A stretch of DNA of 23,575 nucleotides from IMG/VR virus record IMGVR_UViG_3300005613_000421, positions 1 to 23,575 of that record. One strand, 5' to 3'. The notes beneath the pieces are model-generated. The model did not search any database, was not told the origin of the DNA, and saw only the letters and a list, made by a program, of their open reading frames with translations. The stretch's first letter is position 1. Each line of letters begins with the position of its first letter. The DNA comes from a virus. This document shows, piece by piece, positions 7,253 through 15,052 of this stretch. A program made the position numbers and the translations under genes.

Positions 7253-8479
7253 TTAGGCGAAAGATGTCATTATTATGTTGCAAGACGATGATGGTGAACC
7301 GAGAATTGTCGTCCAAGTTATCGTTATGTTGGTTTCGTCCACGTCAGTGACCGCCCCACCGACGGCCCAACCGGCTCCCTGGTCCACATAAATGCAGTAA
7401 CTGCCGTTAGTTCCGGCATTTCCCCCTCCGTAAATGCATTTGTTGTTCGTTCCGTCGAAAGTCCCGTTAGAGAAGCTGGGTGTTGTCAAGTTACAGCTTT
7501 CGCTGAAGGTTATCGTGCTCGGTACTGTTCCCAATCCGTGCGCATAAGTCACTTCTCCGGTGCCTGAATTGGTGTGGGTGGCGGTTATGACGCTTGAACT
7601 TGCGCCGGTGGACACGTTCCTCCATGCCCCGTTCTGGTAGACTCTAGTGGCATAAGTGCCAGTACCGGCATAGTATCTAGTATACCTGAACCCTTCCTGA
7701 CAGAATCCAGGTATCGTTTCCGGGTCGCTTTCCGCCGGATAAGAATCCAGCCACAGAAAATCCCTCATCGGACACCATAGATCAAAAGCTCCCCAACGCC
7801 TGAATACCCCACTTCCGCCAACTTCACGTCCCCCTACCCCATATATCCTGATAAGCGTATTTATGAAGCCAACATTGTTCTTGGTGACGGTAGCGGAACC
7901 GGTTGACGTGTCGGTTACTGTCTCTCCGGCCACGAAAGTCCCGTCTATATTGGTCAGAATGAGTGTCCCCTCCGTTCCCTCGTCGAAGACTTCGAGTATT
8001 TTGGCAGTCGCTCCCGATGTCCCTCCCGTAACTGTCAGTCCTGCGGTAAATGCCCCTGTTTCGGTACCGTAATTGATGGACGAACATTCGGACTTGATGA
8101 GCATCTTCTGGGCGTATTTGGGCAGGTCGAACGACCAGGACGGGGAGTTCCTTGACGAGTCGTTGGCCGCCTCAAGGAATATCCGGCCGTAGTCGAATCC
8201 GTTGTGCCTTACTGTATCGTCCCTGAGCGGTGAGTTCCTGAAATAGATGCCGTAACCCCTTTCCGCGAAGAACCCCCAAAGGTTCCCGACCGCTGAACGG
8301 CCTACCCTTCCCCAAAACGCGCTTATGCTTGACCTGAAATTGGCCAGTTCGGACAGCAGGATATTCCTTACCCCGTTCCTGTCAATCTTCGGGTCGTCAG
8401 GTGAGCCGTTGCCGCCATTCTTGACGTAAGGGCTGACGGACTCCGCATTGCTTCCGGTTTTTGCGGGTCTAGTCGTCAT
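7253..8479 (-). CDS. Virion/tail protein with TGGTSGAT repeat domain
   Basis: 408 residues. The N-terminal part (1-140) is unique and may attach to the virion. Residues 141-199 form a beta module, TAGLTVTGGTSGATAKILEV ... GTFVAGETVTD, that recurs in the next upstream gene. The C-terminal third (about 270-408) is Gly/Ser/Thr-rich. It contains GEVTYAHGLGTVPSTITFSE, a pattern common near the tips of phage fibre proteins, and ends in a beta segment. It overlaps the 5' end of its upstream neighbour's stop by 11 bases. A tail fibre, spike or nozzle-associated protein is the best guess; the ligand is unknown. Confidence 0.6.
   Translation of the reverse strand: MTTRPAKTGSNAESVSPYVKNGGNGSPDDPKIDRNGVRNILLSELANFRSSISAFWGRVGRSAVGNLWGFFAERGYGIYFRNSPLRDDTVRHNGFDYGRIFLEAANDSSRNSPSWSFDLPKYAQKMLIKSECSSINYGTETGAFTAGLTVTGGTSGATAKILEVFDEGTEGTLILTNIDGTFVAGETVTDTSTGSATVTKNNVGFINTLIRIYGVGGREVGGSGVFRRWGAFDLWCPMRDFLWLDSYPAESDPETIPGFCQEGFRYTRYYAGTGTYATRVYQNGAWRNVSTGASSSVITATHTNSGTGEVTYAHGLGTVPSTITFSESCNLTTPSFSNGTFDGTNNKCIYGGGNAGTNGSYCIYVDQGAGWAVGGAVTDVDETNITITWTTILGSPSSSCNIIMTSFA
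7883..8059 (-). repeat. Beta-module copy 1 (TGGTSGAT domain)
   Basis: Encodes residues 141-199 of the 408-residue virion protein. It is related to residues 158-216 of the adjacent 595-residue protein: both have VTGGTSGAT, then a variable stretch, then TLIL, GTFVA and ETVTD. It is one of two paralogous modules in neighbouring genes. Confidence 0.75.
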
Positions 8480-10256
8480 ATATCGTCAGTTTAACGGTTA
8501 TGGGAAAAGCTATCGGAGTCGCTATCGTCCCTGACCACGTGAAGTCAATCCTGAACGAGTTGTCTCCCGTCTTGGGCATCTCCCCGTTGACGTAAGTCAC
8601 CTTCTTGGCCGATGGATAATTGGTGTTGCTGATTGCGGTCAGCGACTCGGTGGCGTCACCTAAATCGTATGAGATTAAGGGTTGTATCGAAGTTCCTGAA
8701 GCCACGGCAGACCCCAAAGGCACGTGAATCTCGTCTATCTTGAATTTGCGCCCGATTATGGCGGTCGGTAAGCTGAGTTTCCCCTGTACGGTAGCTCCCC
8801 TCTTGTACAGTCCGTTTCCGTCGGTGTCATTATAGGCGCTAACGATGATGTCGGGATTGGATTGGGAAGAATTTTGCCGAGTGATTGACTTGATGGCGGT
8901 AACGCATTGCGTCTGACTGGCCAACAGCGAACCGACCGAGATTATGTTCTGGAGGTCATAGTTCGATTGTGACGATTCGGAACCAAGCGCGTATACCGCC
9001 GAGGATTCCTGCGGTGTGAGGCAATACGAACCGAACAGCAGCCTTCTGCCCTCGATGTCGACCGCCCCCTGTCTCGGCGGCGTGCCGTCCGCTATATAAG
9101 TCGCCTCCTGAACCGTATCCCCTCCGGAGTAGGTGGAAATCCTGCATCCTTTCAGGGCCGAACCGGTAAAGACGTGAAGCTCGCCGTTCCTGACCATCAT
9201 CGCCGTCGCCAACGAGTCAGGAAGGGTTATCATCTGATCGAAAGTCACCGTATTGGTCGGATTCCAGATGAACAAAGCGGCCGGCCCCTGATTTATCTGG
9301 TAGTTGATGGTCTGGACTGCCGTTATGGAGACTGAAGTCGAATAGGAGGCTATCGAGGTCGGATAGAACCCGAAAGGCAAGTCAAGCACGTTATATGCCG
9401 AAGGGACGTCGGTATCGTCGATTTCACCCTCATAAGTGCTTTTCATCGTGTGTATCCTGTGAATCAATCCCTGTCCGTTGGCGAAATCACAAAAATAAAG
9501 AGAATTGTCGGAATGAACCCAACCCCAATGGTTAGGAATTATCGAGTTCCTCACATACGGATAAGTCGTATCGTTCAGTTTGGTTTGACTTCCTAGAATC
9601 GAATCAGTGAAAGCTCCGAGAGTCGATCCTGTACCGCTACCGGAATCCGTTACCGTTTCGGCCACAAAAGTTCCTTCAACTCCGCTCAGTATCAGAGTAT
9701 CGGGACCTGTCGTCTTTCCGATAATGTATCCGGTAGCTCCTGATGTTCCTCCCGTTACCTTAAGTCCAATCGTAAATGACGCTATTCCAGTTGTCATCGT
9801 CAAACTACCTCCTGCCCATATTCCGTCTACAAGCGAAGGTATATTGTCTAACGGTCCGTATCTCGATACGTCGTCCTTTCCTTTACCTGTTCCGAAGATA
9901 TAAATGTAATTATTGTAATATGTCGCTCCTTCGGCATTATCTCCCGCCACTGTCCCGATGAGTGTCTCGGAAGCCAAAGACGAATTGTATCTCACCAGCC
10001 TTCCGTTAGCCAAGACGACATAGGTGTTCGTGTTCTGGGGACAGTTGACTATGGCGATTACCTTGTCGTTGACGTTCGAACCTGAGAATTTGGTCATTGC
10101 ACATGGAGTGGCGGCTCCCAACGCCAAAGTATCGCCGGAAATCACCAAATCGGGGTCAATCCCTGACGAAGCCTCAAACTGCCCGTCGGACGCCCCGAAC
10201 CTCCGGGAAGCCCTCCCTTTCAGTATGGAAGTGTATGTTACGGTTGCCTTTCTCAT
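8469..10256 (-). CDS. Large virion protein, beta-rich (possible propeller), with TGGTSGAT module
   Basis: 595 residues. The sequence is dominated by beta-strand patterns with repeated short hydrophobic strands and G/N turns (VIAIVNCPQNTNTYVVLANG; YYNNYIYIFGTG; AALFIWNPTNTVTF), which suggest a propeller or beta-sandwich architecture. Residues 158-216 are a beta module shared with the neighbouring gene, apparently inserted between propeller-like strands. The last ~100 residues form a separate beta domain ending PITVKLTIYDD. It stops 11 bases inside the next gene. The start at 10256 (CATG, no SD) is the only good Met near the N-terminus and lies 10 bases after the small membrane-peptide stop. 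Probably a tail-associated structural protein (hub, nozzle or spike); exact role unknown. Confidence 0.6.
   Translation of the reverse strand: MRKATVTYTSILKGRASRRFGASDGQFEASSGIDPDLVISGDTLALGAATPCAMTKFSGSNVNDKVIAIVNCPQNTNTYVVLANGRLVRYNSSLASETLIGTVAGDNAEGATYYNNYIYIFGTGKGKDDVSRYGPLDNIPSLVDGIWAGGSLTMTTGIASFTIGLKVTGGTSGATGYIIGKTTGPDTLILSGVEGTFVAETVTDSGSGTGSTLGAFTDSILGSQTKLNDTTYPYVRNSIIPNHWGWVHSDNSLYFCDFANGQGLIHRIHTMKSTYEGEIDDTDVPSAYNVLDLPFGFYPTSIASYSTSVSITAVQTINYQINQGPAALFIWNPTNTVTFDQMITLPDSLATAMMVRNGELHVFTGSALKGCRISTYSGGDTVQEATYIADGTPPRQGAVDIEGRRLLFGSYCLTPQESSAVYALGSESSQSNYDLQNIISVGSLLASQTQCVTAIKSITRQNSSQSNPDIIVSAYNDTDGNGLYKRGATVQGKLSLPTAIIGRKFKIDEIHVPLGSAVASGTSIQPLISYDLGDATESLTAISNTNYPSAKKVTYVNGEMPKTGDNSFRIDFTWSGTIATPIAFPITVKLTIYDD
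9609..9785 (-). repeat. Beta-module copy 2 (TGGTSGAT domain)
   Basis: Encodes residues 158-216 of the 595-residue protein. Compared with copy 1 it has VTGGTSGATGYIIG and GTFVAETVTD, lacking the Gly of GTFVAGETVTD, and the connecting loop is shorter. The codons differ, so the copies are diverged, not a recent exact duplication. Confidence 0.75.
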
Positions 10257-10266
10257 GCGATTCTGG

Positions 10267-10380
10267 TCAATTGCCTATATTTATGTTGAGTCCGAGGACA
10301 AATGCGGTCACGGAAAAGGCCAGTATGTAGATTGCGGCGTGCCTGATGACCATCTTTATATACCTTTTCCTGCTGTCCAT
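10267..10380 (-). CDS. Small single-span membrane protein, 37 aa (second holin candidate)
   Basis: The ORF begins with ATG at 10380, three bases after the stop of the XhlA-like gene and with the TTATG context used throughout. It ends ten bases before the ATG of the large virion protein. The product has a basic N-terminus (MDSRKRYIKMVIRH) followed by one hydrophobic span, AAIYILAFSVTAFVLGL, and a short polar tail. Pairing with an XhlA-like gene suggests a holin or lysis-regulator role. A different frame over the same bases is open longer but encodes a non-hydrophobic, Arg-rich product and is rejected. Function is inferred only from topology and neighbours. Confidence 0.6.
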   Translation of the reverse strand: MDSRKRYIKMVIRHAAIYILAFSVTAFVLGLNINIGN

Positions 10381-10383
10381 AAG

Positions 10384-10620
10384 TCAAGTGATTAGGTTTA
10401 TTATCCCGACCCCCAATGCTCCCAGAACCGGCCCGACAACCAGCCATATTCCCTTCTTCATAGCCTCGAGCGTCTGTCCGTGCAATGCTTGGGTTATCTT
10501 AATCTGGGATATGTCGGACTGGATATGGGTAAGGTGATTATCCTTGAGCAGGTCAATCTTTGTCTCAAGCGAGCTGAAACGTTGATTTGATTCCTTGATG
10601 TGCGATTTCAGTTCCGACAT
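10384..10620 (-). CDS. XhlA-like holin / membrane protein
   Basis: 78 residues. Residues 1-50 are amphipathic and helical (LETKIDLLKDNHLTHIQSDI), a coiled-coil type segment. Residues about 57-77 form one C-terminal hydrophobic span with Gly spacing, WLVVGPVLGALGVGIINLI. This order, coiled coil then terminal membrane helix, is that of the XhlA (hemolysin-type) holin partner family of phages. It lies directly before a second tiny membrane protein, as expected of a two-component holin. The position inside the tail gene cluster is unusual but seen in other phages. Without a search, a virion membrane-interacting protein is an alternative. Confidence 0.6.
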   Translation of the reverse strand: MSELKSHIKESNQRFSSLETKIDLLKDNHLTHIQSDISQIKITQALHGQTLEAMKKGIWLVVGPVLGALGVGIINLIT

Positions 10621-10629
10621 AATCTATGG

Positions 10630-11328
10630 TCAGCTGATCAAGTTCCTAGTCGGTTCGTTCAGATCAACGACTGAAACGTAATCAAACCACGCGTCACCTG
10701 TAAGCGTTCCGGCTCCTGTATGCCCGTAGAACCTGAGTAGCGCGGCGGCATACACTGCATCGGCAGGGGCAACTATGTCGGATTCGTAGTAAGTCCAGTC
10801 TTGGTCTGTCTTTATCGCCCCTGTCGCATAGGAAGCGGACTTGAGCGAACCGTCGCTTTTCATAAAGACCAACCCTAACTTCAACCCGTCCGTGCTGTCC
10901 CCGCTCATGTTGTCGGTCTTAATCCAGCCTGACAGCCTGTAAGTGTTGCCTACAATCACTCTCATCCTTCCCTTGGCCCCTGTCCCATACACTCCATCCC
11001 AATTATTGGACTTGCCTACCACATACTTTCCGGCATCTATGTGAAGCTTGAGCGAGGCCGAACCGGCGTACCTTTCGACCTCGTCGAAATTGGCTGTCCA
11101 GCCTCCGCTTGAGCCGTTTGCATGCCAATGGTAAGTGTCGTCCGTAGCCGAACCAGAAGCCGTGCCGTCTATGTAGCCGTTAGCGGTCTGGTTGGCCGTG
11201 AAAGGCGGAATGCTCTCGAAGTCGCCGTTTAGAACCCAGTTTCCGCCCAACTTGTGGCGTGGAGAAGCTGGGGTGATTTGGGAGCGGTTGGAGGCAAGAA
11301 CCCTATTTGTTTCTAGGCTTCTTCCCAT
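10630..11328 (-). CDS. Carbohydrate-binding (CBM4/9-like) virion protein
   Basis: 232 residues. After a polar ~28-residue N-terminus the sequence follows the CBM4/9 jelly-roll pattern: GGNWVLNGDFES (29-39), SASLKLHIDAGKY, TYRLSGWIKTDN, DWTYYESDI, and the closing AWFDYVSVVD. Such modules bind polysaccharides. In a virion operon it most likely supplies glycan adsorption to the cell surface or to extracellular polymer. There is no catalytic domain alongside it, so binding alone is expected. The start at 11328 (ATATG) overlaps the upstream gene by 16 bases. Family call is by pattern; Trp/Tyr residues suitable for sugar stacking are present. Confidence 0.75.
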   Translation of the reverse strand: MGRSLETNRVLASNRSQITPASPRHKLGGNWVLNGDFESIPPFTANQTANGYIDGTASGSATDDTYHWHANGSSGGWTANFDEVERYAGSASLKLHIDAGKYVVGKSNNWDGVYGTGAKGRMRVIVGNTYRLSGWIKTDNMSGDSTDGLKLGLVFMKSDGSLKSASYATGAIKTDQDWTYYESDIVAPADAVYAAALLRFYGHTGAGTLTGDAWFDYVSVVDLNEPTRNLIS

Positions 11329-11558
11329 ATTTCCGTTTCTTTAGTGTTCTCTATCCCATTGAACCTATCGGACAGAAATTCGCACGCCATACTTTCCTTG
11401 GTTTCGTCAACAGTCTCATGAGGTATCTCAAACTCATGGTAAAAGGAAACGTCAGGCTTTTTGTTTCCCTTAATGGTAAGGTCAAATGATGTCTTGACGA
11501 TGTTTCCGTCAATGTCCCTTACCATGACTTTCTTGTTGGTTGTTGTGAATTTAGGCAT
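11313..11558 (-). CDS. Hypothetical protein, 81 aa
   Basis: A small acidic protein: an N-terminal beta-like part (KKVMVRDIDGNIVKTSFDLTIKG cut here into strands around D-G-N) and a charged helical C-terminus (ETVDETKESMACEFLSDRF). I do not recognise a family. It sits three bases after the 192-residue structural gene and overlaps the CBM gene, so it is part of the same transcript. A chaperone or minor virion role would fit the position, but nothing in the sequence proves it. Confidence 0.6.
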   Translation of the reverse strand: MPKFTTTNKKVMVRDIDGNIVKTSFDLTIKGNKKPDVSFYHEFEIPHETVDETKESMACEFLSDRFNGIENTKETEIWEEA

Positions 11559-11561
11559 AGG

Positions 11562-12140
11562 CTATGCGGCCACAAGCGCACCATCAGAAGACAGTGGGAT
11601 ATAGACGGCCGTTATGGTGAAAGTGGCATCTTGTGCGTCCCCTGCGGTAGTGTATGTAAGCCTAACCTTGGTTGTTGCCCCAGTCTTCTTGGTGATGACG
11701 AACGGCTGGAACGGCCCGACACCTGCGGCGGTTTCGGTCAATGCCCCTGCGACGTTGTCGGCCACGGCAAGGGCCGAGGCGGCGGCGGCGTTCTTGACGA
11801 ACATCGTCCCGACCGCAAGGTCAGAAAGCACTGGGTCGGTGGCCTTGGTCAGCTGGACGGTAGCCGTGGCGTCGTTCAGGTTGAAGTTGACGTCAGTGCA
11901 GGAGTTGAGGACGGTTGCGGTGGCGATCTCTCCGTATATGGCAAGCACCTCGACAGAACCAGTGAGGATGAAGCAGTCAACGTCTGCGGTTTCGTCGTCT
12001 CCGTTAATGGTGATGGTTTTTGTTACCTTAATCCCGCCGGAGCGGCGAAGGTAATCATGTTGAGAATTGACGGAAGGAGAGGCCGGAAGGGCGATTTGAG
12101 CCCCTCCGACAACGTCATTTTTGAAGGATTGCGGTTGCAT
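11562..12140 (-). CDS. Putative structural protein, 192 aa
   Basis: 192 residues rich in Ala, Thr and Val with alternating strand patterns (VKTITINGDDETADVDCF-type hairpins, then VRLTYTTAGDAQDATFTITA). It has no charged helical domain. This composition, and its place between two other structural-looking genes, suggests a decoration or fibre-related virion protein. No specific family recognised. The start at 12140 has an ATTATG context without SD, four bases after the preceding stop. Confidence 0.6.
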   Translation of the reverse strand: MQPQSFKNDVVGGAQIALPASPSVNSQHDYLRRSGGIKVTKTITINGDDETADVDCFILTGSVEVLAIYGEIATATVLNSCTDVNFNLNDATATVQLTKATDPVLSDLAVGTMFVKNAAAASALAVADNVAGALTETAAGVGPFQPFVITKKTGATTKVRLTYTTAGDAQDATFTITAVYIPLSSDGALVAA

Positions 12141-12144
12141 AATT

Positions 12145-12945
12145 TTAGATGTAACGGATAGTCATCGACAGGTAAGCACCTCCGATAGTTTTCGTGAACT
12201 CGGTCGAACTCAAACACACGACAAGTCCTGTCGAGGCATACAGGCCCTGATCAAGGAAGTCAAGATTGAACGGAGTATCAGTGCCTGTCGTATGCTGAAT
12301 CTTTGTAGGAGCACACAGCAACGTAACAGCACCATCAGCAGGAAGGGAAGCGGCGTTAAGAACCTGAACGTAGTAAGTTGCAGTGGCTGCGGTCGAGTCA
12401 ATCCTTCCTGAAATGTGGCGAATGACCCCTGCTGCTGCCTTGACCACGCTTGAAGCCTCAAGGGCGGCGGATTGATCAACGCTCCAGCAGTATGTTGAGG
12501 CTGCCAGTGGCTTATCGACCGTAGCAATCACGCCATTAGTGTTGTCCTCGGCGACTGGGGCATAGGTTTCCCTATTCAGGAGAGAACCAGCGTTATCAGC
12601 CTCCAATGGGCCACCCTGCCCGTTAGTCCGAGTGGTCGGGGTGGTATGGAATACCGCCCATGGGAGTGTGTTCAGGAAGCCGGTAAGGGTCGCCGAGACG
12701 GTGGTTACGGCAGTCCTAATCCTGTCCCAAGTCGTGCCGTTGAAGCCACTTATGAAGGAAGCCATGCCGGAGACTGTCGGATTTGCCGTACCGTCTGCCA
12801 TAGCACCTGGGTCTCCGCCTATGTCAACCAGAAGACGTTTGGTGGAGTCGTCAACCCTCAAGTTGACAATCTCCTCTGATGAGTTAGTTATCGCCCCTGA
12901 TACAGGGACACGGTTTGCATCTCTTTTAAGCACTTCGTCAGCCAT
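12145..12945 (-). CDS. Putative structural protein, 266 aa
   Basis: 266 residues. The N-terminus, MADEVLKRDANRVPVSGAIT, followed by IVNLRVDDSTKRLLVDI, resembles the opening of a group of phage virion proteins that I have seen near head genes. The rest is beta-rich with an Ala/Thr/Ser bias and a regular end, YLSMTIRYI. There is no signal peptide or membrane span. The gene follows the coiled-coil gene by one base. Likely a virion component (fibre, spike base or decoration); function inferred from context only. Confidence 0.6.
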   Translation of the reverse strand: MADEVLKRDANRVPVSGAITNSSEEIVNLRVDDSTKRLLVDIGGDPGAMADGTANPTVSGMASFISGFNGTTWDRIRTAVTTVSATLTGFLNTLPWAVFHTTPTTRTNGQGGPLEADNAGSLLNRETYAPVAEDNTNGVIATVDKPLAASTYCWSVDQSAALEASSVVKAAAGVIRHISGRIDSTAATATYYVQVLNAASLPADGAVTLLCAPTKIQHTTGTDTPFNLDFLDQGLYASTGLVVCLSSTEFTKTIGGAYLSMTIRYI

Positions 12946-12946
12946 A

Positions 12947-13723
12947 TTATTTATGATTAAGGTTACTTTCTAATATTTTTTTCATGCGGGAAATATCCTG
13001 CTCGTCCTTAAATACTTTTTCCTCCCTTTTCTGTAGCGTTCCAGCCCATTCATCAATAGATTTAAGCTTTTCCCTTGATTTTGCGAGTTTCCTTATTTCC
13101 ACAGACAACGATTCCTTCTCTTCTTTCGCTTCGGCAAGCAATCTTTTAGCTTCAGACTCGTCATCTTTTATTCCGTTGAGCCTAGATTCGATTTCTAGGC
13201 ATTTTTCAGCCTCGTACTTCCTCATTAAGCTTTCCTTCTCGGAAAGTTCGGTATCCTTCGCTTCCAGTTTGGCATTGAGTCCGTTGACCCTATCTAGGCT
13301 TACGGAAAGCTCTTTGTTCTTCTCTTCGATTTCAGCCTGTTTTCTCTCTAGTTCCGCCTGTTTCCTGTCCAAATCTTTCTTTCTCTTTTTCAATGATTTT
13401 TCAGTATCCTCAAGAATCGACCTTAAGGTCTCTTGAGATTCCTTTTCCTTTTCGATTTGACGCCTTAAGCCGTCCAACGGCTCAAGTGCTTTGGCTTTTC
13501 TCTTTTCGAGCTCCTTCAGCTCATCCAGGATTTCTGCCTTTACCTTCTCGCAGTGCCTTAAGGTAGTTTCAGCCGCTGCCTTCGCTTCCATTTCGATTTC
13601 TGCCTTACGTTCCTCAAGCCTACCCTCAAGATTGTTGAGTTCAGACCTACGAGTCGAAAGCTTGACCCCTAATTCGGCAAGTTCCTCCTGTATCGCAAAT
13701 GCTCGCTCAGACAGAACAGTCAT
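12947..13723 (-). CDS. Long coiled-coil protein
   Basis: 258 residues, almost entirely Glu/Lys/Leu/Arg/Ala in heptad order with hardly any Gly or Pro: for example RRSELNNLEGRLEERKAEIE and ELERKQAEIEEKNKELSVSL. A continuous two- or three-strand coiled coil of roughly 200 residues is predicted. No globular domain is visible. The gene lies one base from both neighbours in the head-to-tail part of the operon. It could be a fibre shaft, an assembly chaperone, a second scaffold or a length-setting rod. Its base composition differs from its neighbours (more A/T, as expected of Lys/Glu codons). Confidence 0.7.
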   Translation of the reverse strand: MTVLSERAFAIQEELAELGVKLSTRRSELNNLEGRLEERKAEIEMEAKAAAETTLRHCEKVKAEILDELKELEKRKAKALEPLDGLRRQIEKEKESQETLRSILEDTEKSLKKRKKDLDRKQAELERKQAEIEEKNKELSVSLDRVNGLNAKLEAKDTELSEKESLMRKYEAEKCLEIESRLNGIKDDESEAKRLLAEAKEEKESLSVEIRKLAKSREKLKSIDEWAGTLQKREEKVFKDEQDISRMKKILESNLNHK

Positions 13724-13724
13724 A

Positions 13725-14267
13725 TTATCCGGCCATCTTGGCCATTATCTTCTCCTTAAGGTCATTATTCTTGTCGGTTGGGGAGAACTTGATTCCCAAT
13801 TCCTTGACTTTGGCAATTAAGCCAGAACGATCAAGCGTATCGAGTTCTGAATCTTCAGAAATTTTCGGAACATCCTTGTTGTCTTCCTCGATTCCCTTGC
13901 GGAAATCGTTCAACTTGGCGATTTCCTCCTTCAGCAGGTCAATTTCGGATTTCTTGGCAGGAGTGTCTACTGTATATTCCTCTCCAAGAATCTCCTTCAT
14001 CTTCAGTTCCTCGGCCTCTTGGGTGAACAGTACAGTGCCGTTGCCCCCGTTGCTTGTCGGGTCTTTCGGGTCCCAAGAAGTGGCTCCCTTGTCTCCTGAA
14101 ATAAGGATTTTTCTTGCGAGATGTCTGGCAAGATGAACCCCTACGACATACGGGAAGCTCAATGACTCCTTCGCCCTTACGGTGAACGGAGCGCCCCCGT
14201 AATTATGAGTAAAATCCTCGTCCGTTATGTTGGTCATTACGACCACCTTACCTACGCTATTGTCCAT
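13725..14267 (-). CDS. Head-associated protein with C-terminal HeH/LEM-like motif
   Basis: 180 residues. Residues 1-55 hold VVVMTNITDEDFTHNYGGAP and VVGVHLARHLARKIL, a pattern common in small phage proteins located just after the capsid genes. The middle is Glu/Lys-rich and helical. Residues about 144-178, LDRSGLIAKVKELGIKFSPT followed by a K-x-x-L-K-E-K-I helix, match the short helix-extended-helix (HeH/SAP/LEM-like) fold that can bind DNA. A role in head completion or genome contact is plausible. The start (14267) has an A-rich, SD-less leader ending ACATG. Confidence 0.6.
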   Translation of the reverse strand: MDNSVGKVVVMTNITDEDFTHNYGGAPFTVRAKESLSFPYVVGVHLARHLARKILISGDKGATSWDPKDPTSNGGNGTVLFTQEAEELKMKEILGEEYTVDTPAKKSEIDLLKEEIAKLNDFRKGIEEDNKDVPKISEDSELDTLDRSGLIAKVKELGIKFSPTDKNNDLKEKIMAKMAG

Positions 14268-14303
14268 GTATTTTTGGTTATGGGCTTAATAGTGCCCTTA
14301 TCC

Positions 14304-14323
14304 CTTCCCCCATAAAGGGGAAG
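14304..14323. other. Perfect intergenic hairpin, no T-run
   Basis: Inverted repeat CTTCCCC-CATAAA-GGGGAAG (7-bp GC-rich stem, six-base loop) in the 66-base gap between the decoration-like gene and the HeH-like gene. Neither strand has a following T-run, so it is not a standard terminator. It could stabilise or mark a processing site in the capsid mRNA. Confidence 0.6.
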
Positions 14324-14333
14324 AGTAAAGGTA

Positions 14334-15029
14334 CTAGATGTTCACGAAGACGTGAGCGAGGATATCCGCAGACTCGTTGGCGACACGGCAGAAGCCGAGC
14401 GTCTGCTCGTCGTAGGAACCCTTGGCCGTGGTCGCCTTGACCACTTGGCCGGTGGTGTCGTCGCCGGTGACGAAACCGGTACCGACTACCAAAGACTCGC
14501 CGGCAAGCACGACGCCGTCGCCACGGGTCAACAGCCAACCGTATGAACCGGCTGCGATTGCCACTTGGGCGATACCGACGGCCTGCTGAACCTTGGAGGT
14601 GATGGCCGACTTGTCCACCAGGAACGGGGTCATGATGGTGATGTCGGAATCCGCCACGTCCAGGGCAGTCGAAAGGGCATAGGCCGGTTCCAACTCCAGA
14701 GTGTCGGCGGTGTTGTCCTTGATTTTGGCCAACTGACCGACACCGGTGCCGGAATCGACATAGACCCAACCGCCGGCATAAGCGCCAGCTGTCCAGCCTG
14801 CGCTTGCCTCAGTGATGTAGACATTCCTGCCTAACGAGTCCTGAGACGAGGAACAGGTGTCGGCGGAAGCTACAGCGTTTGGCACGGCGACCGAACCCTT
14901 AGCTAGGGCTGAATCAGCCTTCACGTACACCCATTCACGGCCGTCAGCCGTCACTGCCCGTTGGCCGGGAGTGATGGAGCCTTGTGCGGTCGTAGCCTGT
15001 TGCACGTCCTGAAATGATATTTTCATCAT
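14334..15029 (-). CDS. Putative capsid decoration / head protein
   Basis: 231 residues, second gene after the major capsid. It has GREWVYVKADSALAKGSVAV near the N-terminus, a Gly/Thr-rich middle (GWVYVDSGTGVGQLAKI), and the pattern GSYGWLLTRGDGVVLAGESL in the C-terminal third. All are compatible with a small beta-sandwich or barrel such as capsid-stabilising proteins have. It begins with two Mets; the second, three bases downstream, is an alternative start. There is no SD. Decoration or head-fibre function is inferred from position and composition. Confidence 0.6.
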   Translation of the reverse strand: MMKISFQDVQQATTAQGSITPGQRAVTADGREWVYVKADSALAKGSVAVPNAVASADTCSSSQDSLGRNVYITEASAGWTAGAYAGGWVYVDSGTGVGQLAKIKDNTADTLELEPAYALSTALDVADSDITIMTPFLVDKSAITSKVQQAVGIAQVAIAAGSYGWLLTRGDGVVLAGESLVVGTGFVTGDDTTGQVVKATTAKGSYDEQTLGFCRVANESADILAHVFVNI

Positions 15030-15052
15030 ATCTGTCTGTTGTTATCTGTTAA

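Noticed and set aside
10253-10447. 64-residue minus-strand frame overlapping the XhlA-like gene end
   Set aside because: Polar Arg-rich product in another frame; the 37-residue membrane frame fits the junctions (three bases after one stop, ten before the next start).
11631-12161. 176-residue plus-strand frame and the overlapping 146-residue one
   Set aside because: Both are opposite to the 192-aa structural gene, which fits its neighbours with normal short gaps.
14278-14769. 163-residue minus-strand frame in the decoration-like gene
   Set aside because: Arg/His/Gly-rich alternative frame of a clearly coding gene; it would also remove the hairpin gap.
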